Below are positions 55,254 through 64,000 of a stretch of DNA of 64,000 nt, one piece after another. How positions within the stretch are numbered: the stretch's first letter is position 1; each line of letters starts with the position of its first letter. The notes under the pieces are model-generated. The model searched no databases, was not told the origin of the DNA, and was given only the letters and a program-made list of their open reading frames with translations. Location of the stretch: contig JAYKYS010000001.1 of the NCBI GenBank assembly GCA_036924285.1, positions 33,603,501-33,667,500 of the forward strand, in the 5' to 3' direction. The DNA comes from Asterella californica. Its lineage: Eukaryota; Streptophyta; Marchantiopsida; Marchantiales; Aytoniaceae. The position numbers were made by a program, and so were the translations under genes.

Positions 55254-56865
55254 GGACCCCAAACTAACACAAGATAATCACTTTCATCGAACGATAGAGA
55301 TAAACGACATGAATAAACACGAGATTCAATAGAAAACCAAGATAATGATTTTGAATCTATCTATGATGAAAGATACGAAAAAGAAATGAAGAAGCCATCA
55401 CTTGATTGCAGTGTTCTTCACCAAAGTTCTTCACGATCCACTCACGATGATTGATCTTTTATCGATAATGACATCGAATATCAACCAAATGTTGAATGAG
55501 ACATTGGCTAGAAAGTTCATGTCCATTCACTCGTCAAAGCAAGATATACACAATCATGTCTCAATTCTCATCGTACGTGACGATCAACAAGTCACTGGAG
55601 TAGACAAGTCTATCACCTTCCCCATGAATTCTTCTCCAAAGTATACAATGAACAACTGTTGAAGTGATCATGATGGATGTAGTGAAGCTTGATATGAAAT
55701 AGATTTGAGAATAAAATATCTAGAACTCGGATCAATCTTCCATTCATGAGTATAACTCTCGTAGCTCCTCATACTCCATATACAAAACTAAGAAACACTT
55801 GGGAAACATCAAGCAAGAAAAAATGCCCTCACGAGTCCTCGATCCGCTATCTTATACTCAAATTCTACAAAAAGATCACTCACGAGGATGTCCAAAGATC
55901 ATTGAATAGACATGTCTCATTATCATATGATATCACATCCCATATAACCGTGAACGTGGCATCTAATACGCCGTCTGAAGAGTTACACAAAAAGGTTCAC
56001 AAAATACATAAAATCAGCACAATACAAGTTTTAAATTAAATTTACATGTGAGTCGTGTCACAACACACAATAATATACATTAATAGTTAAAAATAAATAT
56101 AACTGATACGACTATCATAAATGTTATAAACTGATATATATAAATAAAAACAAAGTCACTGACATATTGTGACACGGCTCACATGTGAATTTAACATAAA
56201 ACTTGTATTGTGTTAACTTTTTGTGTCTTGTGAAATTTTTTGTGTAACTCGCCAGACGACATATTATGTGTTGGATATAAGATAGAGGGTCAAGAGTTCG
56301 TGGGGGCGTTCTTCCTTGCTTGGTGTTTCCCGAGTATTTCTTGGTGTTTTACATGGAGGGTGAGGAACTATGAGAGTTGTCCTCATGGATGGAGGATTGA
56401 TCTGAGTTCCAGATCTTTCATTCCCGAATACATTTTATATTAAGCTTCACTACATGCATCGTGGTCGCTTTCGACAATCGCTCGTTGTCTACTTTGGAGA
56501 AGAATTCATGAGAAAGATGACGGACTTGCCTACTCGTGTTATCTTGTTGATAGTCACATATGGAGAGAATTGAGACATGATGTTATACATATTACTTTGA
56601 CAGGTGAATGGACTTGAACTTTCCAATCAACGTCTTTCAACGTCTGGATTATATCTGATGTCATTATCGATAAAATATCAATCATCATGGGTGGATCGCA
56701 AGGAACTTTGGTGAAAAATACTACAATCAAGTAATGACTTCTTCATTTCATTTTGCCATACTTTTCATCGTAGATCGATTCAAGGTTATCATCTTGACTT
56801 TGTAATGAATCTTGTGTTTACTCGTGTTATTTATCTCTATCATTCGAGGTGTTAGTTTGAGGTCC
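55254..56865. repeat. 1.6-kb palindrome (family P, head to head)
   Basis: Left arm 55,254 to about 56,060 and right arm about 56,165-56,865 are reverse complements with moderate divergence. Ends read GGACCCCAAACTAACAC and GTGTTAGTTTGAGGTCC. Inner arm ends read ATTTACATGTGAGTCGTGTC and GACACGGCTCACATGTGAAT around an AT-rich centre of about 100 bp. Each arm corresponds to the copy at 48,010-48,745. Confidence 0.8.
56385..56570 (+). pseudogene. Conserved unknown reading frame in palindrome right arm
   Basis: From the ATG at 56,385: MDGGLI, a TGA, then VPDLSFPNTFYIKLHYMHRG and RFRQSLVVYFGEEFMRKMTD followed by LPTRVILLIVTYGEN and a stop. The frame equals that of 48,476-48,279, with substitutions concentrated at third positions by eye. 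No domain family is recognised. Confidence 0.45.
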
Positions 56866-56866
56866 A

Positions 56867-57110
56867 AATTATTTTGGTTCAAGCTCTTGAGGTGTGAGAG
56901 TGTTTTAGGATTAAAACTCGATCTGTAGTGCAAAGTAAGAGATAAGGTGATCTCTCATCTTCTCTCTCATTGGTCTATTTTTAAAAAGATCAATATGATA
57001 ACTTCTCATAAAATCATCCATGGGAAGTTCAACCAGTCCCATGGATGATTTTGGGATTTCAAAAGTCTTCTCGAGAGTCATTCACAGAGTATGAGATCCT
57101 TGGAAAGCAC
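56867..57110 (+). repeat. Direct repeat Q, copy 2, with a perfect hairpin
   Basis: Matches 51,599-51,770. Contains AAAATCATCCATGGGA (57,010-57,025) and its exact reverse complement (57,037-57,052) around an 11-base loop, a hairpin absent from copy 1. Confidence 0.7.
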
Positions 57111-57159
57111 TTGAGTTGGACTACAATCTGGAAAGTACGAAAGATCACTTTGGAGTTCT

Positions 57160-57540
57160 GAGTGTGGAGTTATGATCGTTCAAAGTCAGGGGGGTCAAAT
57201 CTATATCCCAAATCATATTTTTGAGTGCCTCTAAAGTTTGAGAGATGATCTTTTGATATTGTCAAGGGGAGTGGATAGTTGACACCGTGCTAGTTGTGCT
57301 GATGTAAATTAGTCCTACGTTTGGATTGGATTTGACCTTGGAATGGTCGAAAGATAGAAGTAAAATAGTTGAAAGACATAAGTAAAACCATTTTACTTGG
57401 ATTCAAAGATTGAGTTGTTCCATGAGGTCCAGTCTCTGAGTGAAAATCTCCAGGATTGAAGTGTGTCCTATCAACTTACAACCTGTGAATTTGGCTATTC
57501 ACCGATGTAAGATTCATCTTGAGTGGAGTTCATCTCAGCA
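57160..57540 (+). repeat. Direct repeat R, copy 3
   Basis: GATCGTTCAAAGTCAGGGGG, TTTGAGAGATGATCTTTTGA and TAGTCCTACGTTTGGATTGG parallel copy 1 at 52,450. Here Q and R are adjacent without arm S. Confidence 0.7.
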
Positions 57541-58299
57541 AACTATAGAGAGTCAGAGTTGAGTATTTCAGTTCATCTGTCGTAAAACAAAAATATAGAA
57601 GAAGGTATTGATTGAAAGTGCTTTTGTGAACTAAAGCATATGCTTATCATATATAGATCCTTCATGTACTTGGAATGTGATTGAACGTTCAGTTATGTTG
57701 TGTGGTGCACGTGCGTTACATTTAGTGTTAGAATAAGTCAATACCAACCGAGATAAATAGATGCTAGAATGAGATAAAGACCGATTGATTAGAAAAACAT
57801 CAGGATTTAACGAGTCGGTTCAAGATTTTGCCATATCTCTCTACAACTAGATATCTCCGTGTATTCTTAGACCAGAATTCACGCTCTACGACACCGTACG
57901 AGTTGAACCATTTTAGGCAACACCAAAACAAAGAGCTACAAGTTGAAGCTAAAAGCAAGACTATGAAAGTTCTGCTCATCCAAACTCCTTCGTCCTTGTC
58001 TTGATTTTTACCATAGCTTACAATATGATTTATCATCAACTAGTTAAATTTAAACTACCAGTTAAACTAGTTAGCCTAGTAATTAAATAGCTAAAGTTTT
58101 AAAGTTTAGTGTTAAATTTAAAGTTTATGGTTAAATTACTTATCTAAATAATAAATTTAGGTGTTAAACTGCATCATAATTTGCAAAACGAATATCATCG
58201 CAATTGATGCAAACCCTAACTTTCGCATCAAAACTTAAGTCCTAGTGAGAATTCGAAGCTCATCCCACAGTTCAATTTTAAATTTCTTACCTCATCTTA
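57541..58299. other. Repeat debris, no gene
   Basis: Contains the ATATCTCCGTGTATTCTTAG block (about 57,850) shared with 46,980 and 54,170, and a few GATGC-type motifs near 58,180-58,240. No coding frame recognised. Confidence 0.4.
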
Positions 58300-58990
58300 C
58301 ATCGACAACTTGTCTTTATCTAGAGAATGATTCAGAGTGTTAGTGAGGTGTTCTACAACATCTTGCTGATGAGGTGTAATCTGGACTTCCTAGAGCTCGA
58401 ATTGAAAGTTGAGGTGCACATCTAGACTACGAGGAAGTGGAGAGAAGATGGAGGTACTTGAGGATCAGCGAGCGTCACTTTTGACCTGAGTGGCAAGTTC
58501 TTCATTCAATCTTGACCAGCATTGTCTCGTTTTCACACAAAACATGTTTGTTAGCAAGTTGGTAGATTGATTTGAGGTTGAAAAGCATACCAAGCGTTAG
58601 AAATTGCAAGAAATGGTTCATGTTTTGTTTTTGCATATTTGAATACCAAAATTCGATGTATCATGATGTCCTGTTGGCCCTAGCTTGTATAATGTATGTA
58701 GGAGTCAGTTTGAACCTTTAATGCTTGTATATTGCATCTCGGTCGTACATTCGAAATCCACCTCAACTTACAAAACAAACTCGCATCGCAAGTTTACAAA
58801 CCCTAGACCCTAAATTTTTGATGCTCTATGCATCGTAAATATATTTGCGATGGAAATAACATAACATTTGAGATCCATTCCTCACTGAAGATTATTTTTT
58901 CCTAAGCGGTCTTCTTCGAATGAAATTTGTAGTGAACTTAGCTATTCTTCATACAGCTCTATTTATTATTCTTGAGAACAATATGATGAC
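58300..58990 (-). repeat. Long inverted repeat S, right arm
   Basis: Inverted partner of 51,771-52,440. The arms are about 6 kb apart and enclose the R repeats, family T copy 1 and the palindrome. Confidence 0.7.
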
Positions 58991-59472
58991 TTCTGATATA
59001 TCCAAGGCGTAAAATTTGGAAGAGATGTCTAGTTCAGACCTCCGGTGAATGTGGAGGCACTTTCATCTTCTTGGTGTTTAGTCGTTGTCAGTATTTCAGG
59101 TTCTTTACTTCAAACTTACTTGCATTTTTTTGCTGATAAAAATCTATGTTAGTTCAATTTACATAGAATATATGGATGAAATAAATGTCTGTTAAATGTC
59201 TGTTCTGATTTTCGGAGAGTGATAGTGGTATTTTTTTGGTTTGTGTCTTGATAGGTGTTATTTTTCACATCTTTTTTATTCATCCTTGTCACTTTGCCTA
59301 CCCCTTTCAGCGAGACGACGTTATAGATAGATGACATCTTCTAGTGGAGCTGGACGTGGTGCTCCAGACCTTGATATTTCCACCCCTTCGGATTCACCTC
59401 TTTGAGAGGAGGTGGATCCATGGATGACTACGTAGCATCTGGGAGAGACATGGACCTATATGTCTTGGTAGG

Positions 59473-59494
<22 letters not shown>
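59473..59494 (+). repeat. (AC)n microsatellite
   Basis: Eleven AC dinucleotides followed by (AT)n and GATA-like units. Confidence 0.9.
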
Positions 59495-59503
<9 letters not shown>

Positions 59504-59899
59504 GATAGATATATACGAGATGTTACAGCATGAGTGGACATCTTCTCCTCCTCCTCCGTGCGTGAGACTTTCTCTTGTCGTGCGAGTGGTCACATCGAGT
59601 TCTATTCCTCCTCCTTCTCCATGTCCATCTAGTGTCGTTCAGACCTCATGACAAGTCTCGTTCTCGAGCTCGTCTAGAGTCTCAGAGATCGTTCAACTTA
59701 TTATTAGTCTCAAAGAGATCGTTTAGTCTCAAAGAGATCATTTGCTTACTATGGCACATACGGTTCTCAGAAGATGTGGGAGTATGTTGACAACAAGAAG
59801 ATAACTGCTAACTACTCTTCGTGTCTAGTTTTCATCCGACTGGTGTTTATGTTTTTGTACTTACACTTCTTCTCAATTGCATACGTGGCAGACGGGTGA

Positions 59900-60350
59900 A
59901 AGGTTTCAAGTTCTCGTAGACAGACTCTCCTGATCAAGAAGAGGAGGAAGATGCTACTGAAGAGTTAGCTATTCCTCCTCATAGTCGTCCAACGATGTCA
60001 AGATCCAACCAGAACAGCACGGTAAGTGATGGTGGAGGATCTAACTGTTCTTAACAAACTTGGTCCTTCCTTCTTTGCTTCTTACCAACTCGCTAATATT
60101 TTAGAAGTTTATGTTTTTTAATTATTTAATTTATATTTATATTTATTTAATTTATATATTATATGACAGGAAGCTAGCTCTAGACATGCACGCAGATCAA
60201 TTAACTTCACTCGTTACGTCTAACTTTGCACCTACTACACGTGGTAGAAGTAGAGATAGTGGTCAAGATAGTGGTCGGAGGTCATGTGTAACGTTGGGTC
60301 TACACGTGGATGTAAAGATAGATCGTAGATTTAGATGCTGAGCTTCAGAC
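59900..60350 (+). pseudogene. CACTA-like element gene, C-terminal exons (copy II)
   Basis: An exon encoding an acidic run, then EELAIPPHSRPTMSRSNQNS, ends before GGTAAGTG at about 60,021. The following exon begins after ATATGACAG at about 60,171 and runs to a stop near 60,341. Both exon ends match copy I (1150-1867), evidence of a once-spliced gene rather than chance frames. Confidence 0.45.
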
Positions 60351-60559
60351 CAGATTTGTTAGTTGTTACAAACTACCACTATTTTATATGTCTACATAAT
60401 TGTTTTTCATCATGCAATACATAAAACACGTTCGCATCTTTTATTCTTTGCATATACATATTCTCATACGCGTAGATGTCAATGTCTCTCGACATTAATT
60501 CATTCTAAAATATCATTGTACATTATGCTATGATGTAAAATTTATTGCACATGCTCAAA

Positions 60560-61080
60560 ATGCCAAACCATAATCGTAAATTGCGATAGATTGTGCATCA
60601 AAATTTGCAAAATAAATATTATCTCAAACTTGCAATGTGAATAACATCATACTTGCGATGCTAAAAGCATCACACTTGCAATTGACTTAGAATCACATTA
60701 TTATAACCTTAAATTCAAACTTACGATGCGTATAACATCACACTTTGCAATGCACACTATATCACGATTTGATATTATTTGTATCACAAAATCTAGAATA
60801 ATATTTTTCTTTCTTACTTTTGTCACGAGAAACATATCATGATTGCGATGCAATGGATATCATAACTTGCAATTGATATATCATGTTAAAATGTACAATG
60901 AGATCCGTATCGCATGTTATGATCACACTTGTGATTCAAAAAGCATCGTAAACTTGATATTACATTTGTCGCAAGTGAGATGCACATAGTATCAAATGTG
61001 ATACTATATGCATCACAAATTCAACATTTTAAGTGATTATGTACATCAAGTTTATGATGTATAAACATCCATCAAGTTTG
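60560..61080. repeat. Subterminal motif array of CACTA-like copy II
   Basis: Repeated ATCACACTTGC, CTTGCGATGC, GATGCACA and CATCACAAATT words in both orientations, equivalent to 400-960. Confidence 0.6.
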
Positions 61081-61329
61081 GATTCCGGAACGGACTGAAC
61101 GGTCCAACTCTCTTATGTAGGTCATTGAAGCACTCCCAATTTTCTTTCCATATGTCTCAATTTTCTCAAAACACATCTCATTGGTCCATCTCTTCACGAA
61201 CCATCTTATCATATGCGTAGCTTGCACAGATCTGAACCCAATGATACATTATGTGCATGCATTTGACCTCTCAATCTACCAAATTGTCTATCTACAGGTT
61301 GCAGATACAAGCTAATCCCTTAAGCACCA
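61081..61329. other. Spacer, nothing recognised
   Basis: Short AT-rich stretch between the CACTA-like element and repeat family T. Confidence 0.4.
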
Positions 61330-62310
61330 TGTAACAACCCAGAGAAACACAATGTATCAGAAATAATAAATAAGGATCGTTCCCACGAAAATACAGTTAA
61401 CAATTACACAAAACACAGTACTACAATGTCACGATGATAATTCAGATAGTTTTCTGTTATTCTCACGGAATAGAATAATATCCGGATGAGAGTTTAAGTC
61501 TGATAAGAACCAAACCCAAGCAAAACCTGATAAATCGAATACAAACAACAATGAAATAGTTCTTTGATCATGGACCCTTCCAACAATACAAACAAAAGAT
61601 TTGAGAAGACAATTGTGAATGAATGAAGAATATAAAATACTGCTGAAATGTTACTAGTCTCCTTCTGAAAAGACAGAAGAATACAGACTTCACATCAAGG
61701 TTCCGAGGCTAAACCCCTACTCTTCCTAAGAAGTGTTCTTCCTAAATTAAATCCTCACTCTTAAGAATCCCACTTATTTGAAGAAGCCAAACTTAAGACG
61801 AAGCCACCGTGTTCTAAACTCTTTTTACAATTTAACTTATCTCTTCCACTTCATAGTAACTGATTTGTTCTCAGATCTTCGTTCAAACACCTTCGCGAAG
61901 ATTATAGGTTCATCTTCGTTCAAGTCTAACGGCGAAGATCTTCGTCAATCTGAATTACACCTGTGATAGCAAACTCTGAATATTCGGAGGAAAATATCTT
62001 CGCCCTAAACATTCACAACATTGCTCCGCACTTTTGGGAAATGAAAATTAATTAACAAAGAACTGAAACCATGGAAAAAGGCACGAGGGATGAGAATCGT
62101 GCTGCTTATATACTTCTTCTTCTAAACCTAACTGTTTTCTAACTATGCTAACTGCTTATCTTCCTAAGAAGACGGAAGACCTTCACTACCCTACGATCTA
62201 TCTTCATCTTCACTGAATCTAAACTCCTAAGCCTAACTGCGCTCTGAATTCCTCTAACTGAACTTCCGCGTTCGCTCGTATCTCGCCTATCTCTTTATCT
62301 ACCTTTTGTC
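61330..62310. repeat. Repeat family T, copy 2 (CTTCG-rich)
   Basis: Starts TGTAACAACCCAGAGAAACA and parallels 54,247-55,253 as described there. It borders the minus-strand open frame at 62,315-63,883 on its 3' side, so it may be the 3' untranslated region or LTR of the element that carries that frame. Confidence 0.5.
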
Positions 62311-62314
62311 TAAG

Positions 62315-63883
62315 TCAGGAAAGGTGCGCTTTCACACCATCGGGGTTTGTCTCCACCTGTACTACCTCCGCCTTCAGCGTTTGAAGAAGATCAAGCTCTT
62401 CAGAATCAAATCCTGAAGTCACATACGCAGAGAGAACCGGCATCAACTTCTTCCGAAGGTCTTCAGAGTCAGCTACCTTCGTCTTCAAGTCTTCATTCTC
62501 CTTAGTGAGCTCCGCCACTGTGACCTGGAACTCTTCACGGCTTCGCTGCAAGTCAGTCACTTGGGTTGACAACTCCTAAATGCGGTCGGCGAAGCTCTTC
62601 GTCGATACCTTCAGCTCTTCATCCTTCGCCTTCATCGCAACCTGAAGTTCCTCATTCTGACGCCGAAGGTCTTCTTTCTTCTTCTCTGTCTCCAGCTTCA
62701 GCTTCGTCGCATTCCTGACTTCTTCGCGAAGGTTGTTCTTCTCCTGCTGCCAAGTACCCCTGCTGAAGTGTACTGCAGCTAACATTTCCGAGAACGACAA
62801 CTTCTTCTCAACTTCCTTCTCATACTCCTTTTTGTTGTCTTCAAGAAGTCAAAGAACTGAGACGACTACCTCTTCGCCGAAGATCATTACTTTTCTAAAC
62901 ATGTCAACATCATCCAAGGCAGGTCCCTCCGAAGTCCCTTCACCGCAAACAGCAGCACCTTCTATCTTCGCCTCCGAGCTGCTCAGGTCCACCATCTCCT
63001 TCTTGGTGCTCTTTGCCTTCTTCCTTGCCTTCGGCTTTTCCATAGGCGAAGTCAGAAGATTCCTCTTCCTCTTACTACGCCTCCTCTCTTCTTCATCAAC
63101 TACATCCTCTACATCCTCCGCCGACTGCGTCTCTTGGGGGTCTTCGGCTGGTACCTTCGGCGAAGCCTCCACTTGCTGAGCGTCTTCGGCCGGTGCCACT
63201 TCAACTTCACGAACGGGCGAGAAATCTTCACCTTCCTGTCCTTCGTCTTCGCCGAAGCCTAATTGCTTGGCTTCACTCTCCAACAGCCATCCCATGCCGA
63301 AGTAGAAAATACTGACGAAGCCTCCCATGTAGCATAGTCTTACTTCTTCCATAGGCGCTGAACTTCTTCGTGGAAGATCTTCGTCCAATATGCTCGTCTT
63401 TCGACAAAGAGGTTCTCGAAGTAGCATATCTTCCACGCGGACAGGTAAGTTGACTGACTACCGCGACCCAATGAAGAGGAAGGTCGTAGAGGTCATCATG
63501 TTGATCCTAAGCTCCCGAAGAACGACTTAATCATTCGTCGGGTGTATCGTATGCTCAAAGAGTTCCCTGTAGTTTTGGTCCTCCTTGACCAAACTCTTCA
63601 TCGACGCATGGTCGAAGAGTAGATCGTCATTCGCCCCTGTCTCGTCTAACAAGACCTTCTCCCAGTTCTCGATGGTCCAGTTACCGGATCGCGCATATCC
63701 GTCTTCGCCCCCGTGGTCTTCACACATACGTATCAGGCTAATGAACTTGCCAGATACCTTAGTCCAGCCTCCCAGGGTTAGGAAACTCAGACCTAACTCC
63801 TTCAGCTTCGGCCGAATGCGCACTAACTTCTCTTGATCTAGCTCGAAGGCTCTAATCCTCGGTAACTTCGTCGTGATTGACAT
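62315..63883 (-). pseudogene. Coiled-coil protein of unknown family, four in-frame stops
   Basis: One uninterrupted register of 523 codons, with stops only at TAA 63,527-63,529, TAG 63,458-63,460, TGA 62,849-62,851 and TAG 62,576-62,578, and no frameshift. From the N-terminus: a globular part (MSITTKLPRIRAFELDQEKL, GGWTKVSGKFISLIRMCEDH), then MGGFVSIFYFGMGWLLESEA, an acidic stretch (VEDVVDEEE), two basic clusters likely to act as nuclear signals (RRRSKRKRN, KPKARKKAKSTKK), and a long Glu/Lys/Leu coiled coil to the end. Probably an accessory or structural ORF of a transposon, given the adjoining repeat. No known domain is recognised. Confidence 0.5.
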
Positions 63884-64000
63884 TGCACTCGAGCGAAGGT
63901 TGTTAAACTGTCAGTGGGGTAAACTTCACCTAAACTGCTAGTCTTCGCTCAAGTTGGTCTTCGCCTAAACTGTTTGTCTTCGTCCAAATTCTCTATCTTC
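63884..64000 (-). other. 5' flank of the coiled-coil frame
   Basis: CTTCG-rich, with the repeated word AAACTG..AGTCTTCG/GTCTTCG. The element continues beyond the window. Confidence 0.35.

Larger units (their letters stand above)
59330..61080 (+). mobile_element. CACTA-like DNA transposon remnant, copy II
   Basis: Inverted relative to copy I. Shared blocks include TTGTCAACATACTC (as reverse complement), the SRSNQNS exon with its GTAAGTG donor, the last exon after ATGACAG at about 60,170, TTAGTTGTTACAAACTA and AAAACACGTTCGCATC. It ends in a subterminal motif array. No TACTACAAAAA-type terminus is seen at its right end, which is eroded or truncated. Confidence 0.5.

Overview
The window looks like nuclear DNA of a land plant, and the evidence points to a non-seed lineage (bryophyte, lycophyte or fern) without naming a species. 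The plant assignment rests on three copies of a non-specific lipid-transfer protein gene with the eight-cysteine pattern, one intron and an upstream TATA box, and on plant-type L1 LINEs, a copia element primed by initiator tRNA-Met, and CACTA-like elements. Non-seed is an inference from a Replitron-like HUH gene and from a Ty3 element whose motif set resembles basidiomycete elements. Almost everything else is repeat: a few fossil host genes lie in a thick layer of transposon debris.

Layout. 1-3,000: a CACTA-like element on the minus strand with a subterminal array of short CATCGCAAAT/GATGCATCAC motifs. 3,060-6,377: a truncated Ty3/gypsy copy (LTR plus broken gag-protease). 7,100-9,500: small hairpin elements and SINE-like debris. 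10,005-11,481: a minus-strand HUH/Rep transposase relic. 12,200-12,750: two minisatellites. 16,091-32,106: a nest in which a 7.1-kb L1-type LINE (14-bp target duplication, poly(A), AATAAA) is interrupted 7 bp from its poly(A) tail by a complete 8.9-kb Ty3/gypsy element (1,328-bp LTRs, 4-bp CCGG duplication). 32,107-45,690: the lipid-transfer-protein cluster, two direct gene copies and one inverted, damaged copy, separated by a second LINE fragment, a TA-flanked MITE and a truncated copia element. 46,000-59,300: a mosaic of direct and inverted repeats, including a 1.6-kb palindrome and a recurring conserved reading frame of unknown function. 59,300-61,080: a second CACTA-like copy, inverted relative to the first. 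61,330-64,000: a repeat sharing sequence with 54,247-55,260, and a 523-codon open frame interrupted only by four stop codons.

The only genes that look functional are the lipid-transfer proteins at 33,590 and 43,554. The LINE apparently inserted into the upstream flank of the first one, because sequence left of the LINE (about 16,040-16,104) aligns with sequence upstream of the second gene (about 42,090-42,147). All repeat comparisons were made by eye; no alignment or database search was run.
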